Assembly: GCA_029747585.1 (NCBI GenBank)
Contig: JAPEVF010000540.1
Span: 1-31,050 of the forward strand
Source: Pleurotus djamor
Lineage: Eukaryota > Basidiomycota > Agaricomycetes > Agaricales > Pleurotaceae
Direction: 5' to 3'
DNA: 31,050 bases
Part shown: positions 9,628 through 19,513 of the stretch, piece by piece
Numbering within the stretch: position 1 is the first letter of the stretch
Layout: every line of letters begins with the position of its first letter
The notes under the pieces: generated by a model
Told to the model about the DNA's origin: nothing
The model's input: the letters and a program-made list of their open reading frames with translations, nothing else
Database searches by the model: none
Program-made: the position numbers and the translations under genes

Positions 9628-11705
9628 TCATGGTTTCGTGGTGTCTGCACGTAAATCACGGATGGCATTGCCGATTTGAAGGGCTCTNAGGCCTTCAAGC
9701 CANAGCATAGAACCTGGGAAAGTGATNAGNTACAGAAGCTTNGCNAGGCCGTTTCAACGGGAACAACACACCTCGATANGTTCTTGGAACGACAACTCTC
9801 TCCANAGGATCACCGTAATCACGACACCAAGTGAACCTGAAATCATTCGTTGTCTGTTCCAGCCCCGTTTTGGGATCTATCACATCAGCCCGCACACCAA
9901 CGTGCTAAACGCGGAGAAACTAGATCAGCGAGCCGCAATAGAGTGTATAAGGGCGANGGNNNCTTACTACNAGGGCAGGGAATCGTTCNGTNGACATGGA
10001 NTGAAGGATACATGANGTCAGCTTGAGTATAGACCCGATNGGNACTGGNCGAGCAAAGGCAATCTTNTCCAGNGAAAGGAAACGAACGTGNCCGCGNGTG
10101 AACANGCAAGCNTCNGTGAAACCAAGCTANNGNNCACCCNTNAGCNNNNTNCGNATANAGTNAAAGGGTGANACTGTGCACNAACNTCATAGGCAAGTCG
10201 CATNAGATATCCTCCGAAGATTTTCGAGTGAACACTACGGTCGGATGCATCAGCGAGAGGTTAAAGTGACGACGGTGAGGGATATTGCCTACTTTCGTTC
10301 CTGCGGAAACATGAGCATAGTCTTCTCAACAGTCGTCTCACCCATCCAGATCCTCTCTTTTCCATCGACGATCACATGCTTCTTCCCATTGTCCGCATCT
10401 TTNCCNTATTTCAAGTAAAATTCNTGNAGCACCTGTGCCTCGTCAGAACTTGGGGGAACTCGTGCCAGGGATCTTAAAGCGAGAGACTGTCGNCGTTGTT
10501 TGATTTCTAGAAGGAGATGTCAGTTCGGCGGGGAGCNATCAGTGTGCGTGCACATTACTTTCTCCGAGAGCGAATAGCTGCTTCTCAGCATCGGTAGTAA
10601 TGACCAACGGNTTGACTTCGTGCGAATGGTGNGTATAAGCGTCTCNACAGACCATAGAGAATCGCCCTGGNATAAGTGANCCAGATGAGACANNNNTACA
10701 CGATGANNAACTTCCGACCTACCAATGAGNACGGTCTCCTCCCCAGAACTGGCNTTGGNTTCCGGTGAGATATTNTCCATCTTCACNACNACTTCCATGG
10801 ANCTTTTCCCAGTATAAATCACTTGTCCACTCAACCGTAGATTCTTAGCTGGNTTCAAGTGTGCGAGCATGTCTAACCTAGGACGCTTGAGCTTGGGCNA
10901 GGACAAGATATNCGAAAATACTCACCGATCCACNGAAGCAGTTACAATGTAAAAGCTGCGCTCCCTGATTTGACCCANGGTCTCNACNTTAGGNCCAAGC
11001 ATATGCTTGTAAGCAATAGATCCAGCNAGCGAATCCAAGTGCTCCATGAGCCTNCNCGNCAGTGAGNANGCCANCNNCGGTAACGCNGNGAATGNANNCG
11101 ATGCTCACTTTCCNGTTCTNATNCCACCNGCCGCATTCGTATATTTTTCAAGNANCTCCGGGGANGTAGCAAACGGTAGCGTGACCTCAGAATACGAGTC
11201 GGCCATACTCCGNGGCGTCAACACGCGTTTCNNAGCCGGNGGNGGTGGAGTGGAAGAATTCGGAGATGAGACATCACTCAACAACGTCTCTGACCATAAN
11301 CCTGGCTTGCGCATTGGCATAATNCTAGCACNCANANCAATCAGNCGTTCCGTTATCGTTTTGNANGCAANAAGACNACAAACGTGTGGTATGCAGGATT
11401 GGTAGATTGACCTATTGTTTCCNCANCCTCNTNNNTCANTTCNNGTTCAAGGTNTCTACTAGATTAAACTCACGAATGGTCTTCAGCAACTTATCCATCA
11501 TCGTAATGTCCTCCGTTTCCTGGGTGATTGCAGGAGAGTCCACGGGCGAGACATGGGGAGGNTGTCCATTGGGCGTCCCGGACGAATACACAGATGCAGA
11601 TGAAGTAAATGTCCNCGAANCCGNAGTTCTTTTGAGAGATATCCTCGTTCTTCGAGGTACGATGGTGGGTGAACGAAGGAGACCGACGTGAAGTCTATTC
11701 AACAT
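9628..11705 (-). CDS. mitochondrial double-hotdog acyl-CoA thioesterase (ACOT9-like)
   Basis: The N-terminus (MLNRLHVGLLRSPTIVPRR) is Arg-rich without acids, as in a mitochondrial presequence. Exons I can place are 11109 upward, 10926-11051, 10723-10877, 10559-10666, 10293-10506, 10186-10234, 9968-10126, 9772-9904 and 9628-9713; introns are 48-63 nt. The junction between exon 1 (from 11705) and exon 2 near 11390-11460 is unresolved because of Ns. The first hotdog shows RSMADSYSEVTLPF, LDSLAGSIAYKH and ASVDRLDML; the second shows ERNVHSKIFGGYLMRLAYE and ARPVPIGSILKLTS. These are hallmarks of the ACOT9/10 family, which hydrolyses acyl-CoA to free acid and CoA. Many codons carry an N in the wobble base, yet no frame break is visible. 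Confidence 0.87.
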
Positions 11706-11967
11706 GGCTGGACTGAGCTAGAAATTGTGGCCGATCCGAAGCTGCCAAAGGTTGCGCTAATCTTATCTTATCTGTCTGGTAAAAATACANTTGTTNCGGT
11801 TGGCACCGCCAACCACAAAGTTGCGGAAGGNTACAAACAGACACNNTANAGACACGTCCGTTCCCTCCCAGTATCCGTACANGATCCCCAAAACAACTNC
11901 TCTAAATGATGAAAGGTATAAAAGTCCAAAAGTCGAAGTTGACACAGATCCNACGAGCGAACAATCG

Positions 11968-14778
11968 TCACGACTTGCGNTGAAGCGATGTGGGGGCGTT
12001 GGAATCATATGAAGGAAGGGTGGGTAGGTAATAGGTCGGAAGGGGGTGAGCATCAGCATCATCTTGCGCCGGTTGGGTCACCGTCAAACCAGCCTCCGTC
12101 GGCACTTTCAAATCAGATAATTGCGATGCAGTTTCGGGATCATGTTTGAACACGCTGGGAACAAAGTTGGAAGATGCCAAAACCGACTCGGCATGTACTG
12201 TAAATTCCATCAGATGAGTAAGTCTCCCACAGAGGACACGAGAAACAGATGTGACGTACGATACTGTGCCAGCCCTTTGTTGAAGTTGAGCCAGCATACG
12301 ATGCCGAGGACGACACTAGCGAATATCACGACAAAGGCAAACGTCGTCATGGACAGCAAAAACGGCCATTCTTGGAGAGACCTATGTGCACGGAAACNAT
12401 CAANGTCCTGGCNGATACAGAGGGTGATGTTTNGGGGTGCTTACCATCTATAGACGATTGAATAGAACATAGCTGACCATCCCCCAAGGAAAACGAAGGC
12501 GATCAGAAGGAACACAACCATGATCGGCTTCCTCTCATGACGAACAGCATACCANCCCTAGAACCACGCATCAGACCAGTATTCAAAAGAAACAGAAACA
12601 GAAATAACTCACGAGTGATATCCAAGGGAGCAATAACTATGACAACATGGACAATTCATTAATTTCGACTGTGCAGAAAGAAGGATGAGCTAAAATATCA
12701 CTCACCACTGTGGTTCCGATGACCAAGGCCTGGTACACGGGGATGTGTTCTGAAGTCCTACCAATAGCTGTATTGAACATCTGATCGGTCCAGAGACTCA
12801 TGGCGACAACGAGGAAGAACGTTGCAAGGTGAAGGCAAACAAGCACCGCCATGAAGAACTGCGAAGTCACCCATGGGTAAGCCGCCCAAAGCACAGTTTG
12901 TGACAAGTACACTCACTCTATAGATGCGAACGATCGACGGAGGGGGTCCCATACACTTGAAAGACTGCTGGTTGTATCTCTACATTCGATACGGGGAAAG
13001 GGGGATCAGCCATCAAATACGCATGCTGGTTGGAAAATCAAGGAAACCGTCTTACCTTGACAAGTGTCCATGAGAGATAAGAAGAGATGCAAAGAGCAAT
13101 CACATTGAGGATGAGATCGGGAATCTGCGTGTAAAATAAAGATTAGCCTCTCGAAAAGGTGCGTACTTTCACGAGGTAAGACAGACGAGGGAAAGTTGAC
13201 GCGAGATCAGACATCAGGGATCAACTCGCTAGCAGGAAGTACGATACTCCCATGTCAATGTCAACAGTGATGATAAAGGAAATGAAAGAAGTGCAAAAAT
13301 GCAATTGCAGATGGGCGGTGATTCATGATAAAGTCATCGAAAGACCGCACATGTCGTAAAGTGAAGCACAGACAGCTGCGATCAACTCGCGAGAAGAGCC
13401 TGACCACCAAAAACGAAAATGACCCCATCATCAGTGGCAGCGTTGTACAGCCAATGATGACGCTGACCCAAAGCACCAACCATAGGAAAGGACAGAACGA
13501 ATGACGTCCAATACGAACTCACCTCAGCAGCAATCCTGGAACTAAAATACTCGGGCCAGAGGTCAATGCGACACGGTGTGTTCTCGCCTGCGAAGCGAAG
13601 TGAGTCTTCCAAACCGAGGTTCTGTAATAACTCGATTCTCACCGATGAAGAGTGCGTCGAACACATGCTTGTTGTGACCTGTGCGCCAGATCGCGTAGGC
13701 TGACCATCCAGTGACAAGGACGCGGGCGAGCAGTATAGCCAAACTGAGGGTTTCCGATAAGCCCAGACGAGGAAGAAACAAAGATGAGACTCACGTATGA
13801 GGGATCGAGTCATACAGGATCTATTCGAGGATACGCACGTCATCGAGATATGTAGAGCGATAGCCAAGAAAGTTACTTACGGCTGCGAGAGTGACACCGA
13901 AGAACCAGAACTGGAGGAAGATGAAGGTAAGGTCTTCACGGCGAGCATTGTTCAACCTATGATCATCGTGAGAGTTCTGGAAAGGACAGGAAGACATAGA
14001 ACTTGCAGTTGTCGAGGGTAGTCGAGGACTTGGACACACTGGGAACTGAGAGTTGGACTCTGTCGAATGGGAGTACTAAAAGATGACCGCGTTCACGTCC
14101 CATTCGCCAAAGAGGTTGGAGGTAAACGTACTCGTTATGGGGAGGGAATATGTCCACACCATTTACTCGATTCTGGAGGTCGGTAGCTGGGCGAATTTCA
14201 TAGATATCCGAAGTTGTCATCTATAAGTACGGGGTGAATATTGGCTCTGGGACAACTCTAGGGTAGATACTTACGGCGATGAACTCAGAGGGATGCGTAG
14301 AGTCGAAATCCTAGAAACTTTGAGGAAACGTCGAAGCGAACTGACAAGTACACTCACCCCATCCTTGAACAAGACTGAGCACGGATCCGGCTGCTGCCCG
14401 TGAGGTATATCATCGCACATCTTCAACACAAATCCCGAAAAGTCCCCATTCCGCCTATCGCCTCGCAGTAGTGTCAAGTTCGTAGGTGCGATATTCACCC
14501 TCTGTCCAGTGGTGGCGTTGGTCACGTATGTGGTTTGGTCGATGATTGTGCTGAGAAGGTTGGTGTAACTCGAGTCGACAGAAAAAAAGAGCGGATTGTA
14601 TGACTCCCTGAGCCAAGCAGTGGAGGAAAGCAACGAGAAAGAAGATGGTTGTGGTCTTGTTGAGCGTGATACGAGCGTACTGTGTCGTGTAAGTCGTTCA
14701 AGCCATAAAAAGGGATCATACGGATTTACTCACAATGCCCTCCACCTTTTGCACCAAGTTGCGTTTCGATAGCCTCAT
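11968..14778 (-). CDS. 7TM-like integral membrane protein with large ectodomain; apparent frameshift
   Basis: About 15 exons. After an N-terminal hydrophobic segment (IFFLVAFLHCLAQG) comes an ectodomain of roughly 170 residues with several Asn-glycosylation sequons (YVTNATTG, APTNLTLL), then seven hydrophobic segments: LTFIFLQFWFFGVTLAA, LAILLARVLVTGWSAYAIW, DLILNVIALCISSYLSW, MAVLVCLHLATFFLVVAMSL, LVIGTTVLLLPWISL, IMVVFLLIAFVFLGGWSAMF and FVVIFASVVLGIVCWLNF. A hydrophilic tail follows, stopping at 11968. The first exon is 14734-14778; an in-frame ATG at 14985 is a less likely start. The poly-A run at 14582-14588 (T7 in the coding strand) shifts the frame by one base in exon 2, because both flanking frames encode family-like sequence. 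One 24-nt exon (LLLPWISL) and one 398-nt intron (13125-13522) stand out. I do not know a named function. Confidence 0.75.
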
Positions 14779-16008
14779 TGCGGGTATCTCGAAGCCAGGA
14801 ATTCCACGGAAGCTTAACAGACAAAGGCGTGCGATGGAGACAACAAAGATGGCACCCAGGCCAATGGAAAACGAGAGAAACTTGAAAATGAAGGACAGAC
14901 AAAGAGAAAAGAAAGAAAGTGGAGAAGCAGAGACGGGGAGGAGAGGAGGGGGGTAAGGGGGGGAGGAGAAGTGGTTCAAAGCCAAGACTTTGCAATTTCG
15001 GGGGTAGCGGCTGATCCAATCTCGGAATCAAATGATCCTTGGAAATGCTTTGCAATGTTCGAACCCCCTCCTGGCCCCCGTTTCCAAGTACCATCTTAGT
15101 ATTGACCTTGTCAACGCATCAATAACACATGGGCGATAAGCGTCTTGCTCTCTGTCTTGTCCGTCGTCGACCTGTTAGGTGCAAGACAACCATCAAGAAT
15201 CTTTCCAGGTTCTCCAGGCATCTATATTCACAGTTCAGTAACTCATACCTGATGGGAACTTTATCGACGCAAGTGCCCGACGGTGATGGATGGCGGCCTC
15301 GCATCATGTCAGAGATCATCACAGCCTACTAATCGAAAGTACTGATCAGAACGTCGAATACACTCATGCGTTGGAACCCACCAACTCAAAGCTTCATTTC
15401 ATCAACGTTTTCGGGGTTTTGGAACGAATTGGCTACTCTGCCCGGGCAGAACGGGGATAGCGGGGACTCTTAGCAACCTTGTGGTCGTTACGCATTCCTC
15501 AACTAGCCACCGTTCACCTTGGACAGTTGCAGGTGCCAGGCACTCCTCTGCTGACTTCTGCATATCATTCATTCATCGCCTCGACTGAGGGTGGATCCAT
15601 GGACCCACGGTGGGCACTCTCTTCTGTTGGAACGATCAATCATATAAGCGATGAAGGGGACACGGTGACGTGGGTGAATTTTGGACGGCATAAAGACATG
15701 TCTGACCTTCCTGGGGTTCGCAACCACCCCAAAGCGATCGTGGTCCTATGACGCGTCCGATCTCGGTCATCTATTCTGAACACGCTCTCAGGATCCGATC
15801 TCAGAATACTCGCATCACCGCACAGCGTTGAGGCTGACCAGGGACAACTCGAAGCGGTGATGATGTGCCCACAAAGCTGATCTCGTCTCGAGAGCGATGC
15901 GTCCTGAGGCCTGAGGCATCAGAGGTTGAGTCAAAGAAAAACTCGTCTCATCTTGGTTGGATAGCAATCGAAGAACCCATGCGCTTCTGGCAAGAAAATT
16001 CAAAAAGT
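14779..16008. other. intergenic
   Basis: No supported gene. The plus strand at about 14855-14955 is a purine-rich (GA) low-complexity stretch. Open frames at 15129-15332 and 15479-15751 have no recognisable motif or splice support. Confidence 0.45.
16002..16006 (-). terminator. RNA polymerase III terminator of tRNA-Ala
   Basis: TTTTT on the minus strand, starting three nt after the discriminator base of the tRNA. Confidence 0.75.
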
Positions 16009-16089
16009 TGGACACTGTGAGGATTGAACTCACGACCTCGCGCAATCGCGGTTGCAAAGCGCGCGCGCTAACCACTGTGCCAAGTGCCC
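16009..16089 (-). tRNA. tRNA-Ala (anticodon TGC) with an 8-nt intron
   Basis: The acceptor arms GGGCACT and AGTGTCC pair fully, with a G3:U70 wobble, the identity element of alanine tRNA; the discriminator is A73. Box A reads TGGCACAGTGG and box B GAGTTCAATCC; the T-stem is GTGAG/CTCAC. The anticodon stem CGCGC/GCGCG closes a 15-nt loop. Removing 8 nt (16045-16052) after position 37 leaves a normal 7-nt loop TT-TGC-A-T, with the anticodon at 16054-16056. The D-stem has one A-C mismatch. The position of the intron, one base 3' of the anticodon, is canonical for eukaryotic tRNA introns. Confidence 0.93.
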
Positions 16090-16258
16090 ATGTCTAACGA
16101 TCACATGAAAGCGTTCATGGTCTGCATCGTTGTTTTGCGCACTTTCGGCGGAAAGGGGAGATACTCAGGTCAAGGGAGGCAAGCACCACGGAAGGTAGTT
16201 TTTTCGATCTGTTCTGCAATACGTTAGTGAGTTACATTTATGTGTGGTATAGATATGC

Positions 16259-17747
16259 TTATGAAAAGCCAGCGGTTTTGCGAATTGCGTTCAGAAGGGT
16301 GTTACTTTGATCGCCCCCTGCTTCCCACATTGAGAAGCCAAGTAGCCCTCTATCCTTGATGAACTGCCCCTTTGCTTTGAACGACGGGACATCGTCGAAG
16401 GAGATCATTACCTGCTTTTGTTGGTCATAGACATACGCCTGGATAACTCCGTCAACAAATGCAAAACGAGGGAAGTTTACGAACTCACCGTCTGACTACA
16501 GGTATCGAAGCGATAAGGCACTCCATTCTTAGGCGTACCATCAGAGTTCATGAGACCAGCTTCGATGATTCCCCAGAAGTTGTAGTTTCCCCCAGGACCA
16601 CTATAATTTCCACACTCATCCGTTCCCGCAGGATCATCCCATGCATCTCCTGGCTTGGTGCCATGGAAAGGGGGATATGACACGAGCTGACCGTTGGGAG
16701 CGAAAGCGTCCTTGGGCTTGACGCTAAACGAGTGGCCATATGCGGGTACACCGAGGACGATTCTGGATATAGGGAAGCCTCGGGCTGTCCAAGCTATAAT
16801 GGCTGACTCCGCGGAACCCTGTTGATTCCCCGGAGCCGCACAGGAATCGGCAAGCGGAGCGTTGGGCCCAACGGTCGACGACCACGTTCCCCAGATATCG
16901 TAGTTCATAATGGCTATGTGGTCCAGGACTTGACTGAAGGCAAAGACGTCCAGACCATCGTATGGGGTTATTGGCACGGCTGCGGTAAGAACGAGGGTGC
17001 TCCCAACAGGATCTCTTCGAAGATCTTGGAGGAATGTGACAAAGTTCGAAGAATCCGAGCGGGCATTGCCTTCCGAACGGGCTTTGTTACATCCACCCCA
17101 TTCCTTTCCAGGGTATTCCCAGCTACGATGGATGGTCAATATCAATGCAAGAGCCCAGATAAATGCGTGAAAACGCGTGCATACTCGAAGTCCACCCCGG
17201 CAAGTTGGTATTTCTTGACGAAGCTGACTATGGTTTTGACAAACTTGGTACGGTTCTCCGGCGATCCAACTGCGTTTGAGAAGTACCGAGAACCAGTCCA
17301 TCCGCCTATGGATATGAGGGGAGTAACGCCCTATATGCGAGTTCGTTAGCATACATATCTGATGCGGTGTGAAAGTTGACGCGTCGGTACCAACATTCTC
17401 TTTCGCACTGCGAACGAATTCTGGTAGCACACCAGGATTTGAGCCAGACATGTCAAGCGATCCGTCCTTCTTCAGCACGCTACTCTTGGATCAGCACCAC
17501 GGCCAAGCGCAAAAGATATGTTGGCTTACGCAAAAGCATATTTCATACTTGTGTATTTCTTCCAAGGAACTCGGTCCAAAGGAAAGGCCTTAGTGCCCTC
17601 TGAGTGCCATCCAGCATACCAAGCCGATGCGACTTGTTTTGATTTAGGCACTCTGAGCGAGTCAGGTTCCAAGGGAACGCCAGCGACGGAAGAGAATAGA
17701 ATGGCGGGAAGGGCGATGAACACCCATGAGAGGTAGAATGTGCGCAT
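16259..17747 (-). CDS. secreted GH18 chitinase, copy 2
   Basis: Five minus-strand exons (17530-17747, 17395-17479, 17185-17330, 16489-17122, 16259-16438) give 420 aa. The signal peptide begins MRTFYLSWVFIALPAILF, nearly the same as copy 1. SIGG, then GVDFDWEYP (catalytic Glu about residue 152), IAIMNYDIWG and SMWEAGGD are all present, so the enzyme should be active. Exons 2, 3 and 5 have exactly the same lengths as in copy 1 (85, 146, 180 nt), and intron 3 again splits the Asp codon of the active-site motif. The second intron starts with GTTGGT, a weaker donor than the GTAAGT of copy 1. A long unspliced frame runs across introns 2 and 3 here but encodes nonsense between them. Opposite orientation to copy 1. 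Confidence 0.92.
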
Positions 17748-17828
17748 ATAGGCGTGTTTTGTGTGAGGAATANGGGCGGGAGTAGGTGAGGGCGGGAAGC
17801 AAGNAAAAAACGAAAGAGAGACGCGTCC

Positions 17829-17862
17829 TTATATAGCCCGGAGCGGAAGTTCATCGTCATCA
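17829..17862 (-). promoter_or_regulatory. chitinase 2 core promoter
   Basis: Minus-strand TATATAA at 17829-17835, 82 nt before the ATG, preceded by the 24-nt element at 17839-17862 that is identical to the one in chitinase 1. Sequence further upstream is not shared with the repeat arm, apart from a partly matching GATCG-containing stretch. Confidence 0.7.
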
Positions 17863-18166
17863 CCTTCGATCACTTCCCGTGCGATAGCTATTGGTCGGCA
17901 TTGGATGCAAGATTGGCTGCATCCAGATGACAGGGAAAATGGCTTCCTCTTTCACTCAGCAAGCCGTGACGCGTCGACGAGAGCGATTGCGCGTCCTAGG
18001 GCGACTGGGACGCAACAGTAGTGAATTTGGTTGTAGATTGACGAGCCAGGCATCCTGGCAGCGAATCAAATCCATTGGGAAACTGGGGGACGTTGGAAAG
18101 TGCTCAGATCCAAGAGCTTTAAGTTGATCGGTTGAAAGGTGGAGTGCGGCGTTCCCCGATTTCTCA

Positions 18167-18370
18167 TTCAGGGGCTTCGTCGTCGGTCTCCAGCAAATCT
18201 ACTTCCTGGTTCGAAAGTCAATCTACTTTTATTCAATCCCTCACATTTGGTTTGAAATTACACGCGATTTGGGCGTTTGAAGGTTTAGATCCAATTTCTT
18301 TGGTGGTCTGCGTGGATCTCGGTTGTAGAATGAGATGTGGCATTCGTCCTCATGTCGTTTACAAGGCAAG
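18167..18370 (+). pseudogene. decayed SET-gene 5' fragment
   Basis: Three collinear blocks match the SET gene start region: TTCAGGGGCTTCGTCGT at 18167-18183 (leader of the SET gene), TACTTCCTGGTTC at 18200-18212 (its TSWF codons) and 18341-18366, which translates RPHVVYKA against HPHVGFKA in the gene. The start codon region is deleted between blocks 1 and 2, and about 110 nt are inserted between blocks 2 and 3. Its place upstream of chitinase 2, in divergent orientation, repeats the SET/chitinase arrangement at 4179/4713. Confidence 0.65.
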
Positions 18371-18510
18371 TAAGGAGCTGCTACGGAGAAGAGACTTCCT
18401 TCTGACTTAGAGCTCACAGCGTACGTGGGGATACAAATACAATATACTAGCGGTCCGAGACTGTCCTAGTACAGATAGCACAGTATTACTGAAGTTCAAG
18501 TGAGAAATCG

Positions 18511-19513
18511 TCAGGAAAGGGTTGTACTTGAGCCGAGATTCATCGGCCGGAGCCGACCATCTTTCACCGATGGCCTGTTGTTTTGTGCTTGTAGTGACCA
18601 ACTACCAAGCTCGGACATATACACAGGAGGTGACCCGGTAGATGAAGTAACAGCGGAGAGGGTAGAATTGTTTCTCGTGGAAGTTGGGTTGGCTGATCTT
18701 GCACGGTAGTGTGTTCGTGGGAGGGGGGGAAGAGGGGGGAACGTAGAGCTATAGTGTTGGAGGTAAGGTCGCGCCTTGCGATCTCGTTCCATCCCTTGAG
18801 AAATAGAGTCTGTAAGTGATGGCCGATAGGAGTATCCTTGATAAATTCTCACTTGATATGCGACGTTTGATATAGAATATGATGAACACAACAAGCAGCG
18901 AGAGGGAAGCCCCTCCCAGAACGCCGCCAACAATCGGGCCTGGGGGAGAAGAGACGGTCAGAGGGGCTTCGAGAGTTGGAGAGGGAATGGATGTTTGCGT
19001 TGTTTCTATTGTGATTGATACAGTGGTTGGGTCAGGACGAATGGGTGTCGGGAGGGGTGAGTCAACGATCAGGTAGTCCAAGAATATTCTACTGCCTTCC
19101 CCAACACATTCACCGACTAGGGTATGCTCCGTATTTTGCAGATTTTCGATATGAAAGAATTGTATATGATAGGTTTGATCGCGAACACGCGGAGCATTGA
19201 ACAGCGTCGGCTGCCCTCCATCAATGGTGTACGAAGAGTTTGGGGCAGAAACGCTGGCGTCCAGAGTCCCATATACAGAAATGGAAGTTCCTGGCAATAT
19301 ATATGAGTATGCAGCGAATAGAACAAGCGGTAGAGTATTACCATTGAATTTCATCAGAAAACTAGCTCGATCAGTGGAGGTAAAGTGAGTGGTGCCACTG
19401 AATTCTTTGTCTGGATTCCCCATAAGTTGCCAACCCCACGAATAAGTGATCTGGTCAAGATCATTGTCATCGAGCTTGAGGGAGGACGTGTAAACAAGAG
19501 TAGAGGTCGACAT
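18511..19513 (-). CDS. single-pass membrane protein with jelly-roll-like domain, paralogue 3
   Basis: Minus-strand exons 19342-19513, 18853-19290 and 18511-18794 give 297 aa, both introns phase 1 as in the other copies. The ectodomain shows KLDDNDLDQITYSWGW, FLMKFNG, GTSISVYGT, APNSSYTIDGG and NTEHTLVG. A Pro/Thr-rich stalk precedes one transmembrane helix (VGGVLGGASLSLLVVFIIFY) and KRR. The long tail is Ser/Pro/Arg-rich and contains PPVYMSE. The first intron is 51 nt, stop-free and in frame, and begins GTAATA. The start at 19513 (MSTSTLVY) is preferred over an upstream in-frame ATG at 19561. Function unknown. Confidence 0.82.

Larger units (their letters stand above)
8983..12555. other. block of scattered single-base Ns (probable masked allelic variants)
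   Basis: Dozens of isolated Ns begin abruptly at 8983 and thin out to 12555. Outside this block Ns occur only at 548-589 and singly at 17773, 17804 and 20040. Within thioesterase exons almost all fall on third codon positions, while introns are much denser. This is the pattern of ambiguous calls between two haplotypes, not of sequencing gaps. Confidence 0.75.

Noticed and set aside
12637..12912. Separate small membrane protein gene on the minus strand
   Set aside because: It is one exon of the 7TM gene with adjoining intron sequence read through.
14855..14955. Purine-rich GA tract as a possible repeat or regulatory element
   Set aside because: It is low-complexity sequence just upstream of the 7TM gene; no period or partner was found.
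15479..15751. 90-codon plus-strand frame in the intergenic region
   Set aside because: No motif, no splice support and ordinary length for a chance frame in this composition.
16477..17478. Single 334-codon open frame on the minus strand in chitinase 2
   Set aside because: It runs through two introns; the part between them is out of frame with the chitinase. The spliced model keeps exon lengths identical to copy 1.
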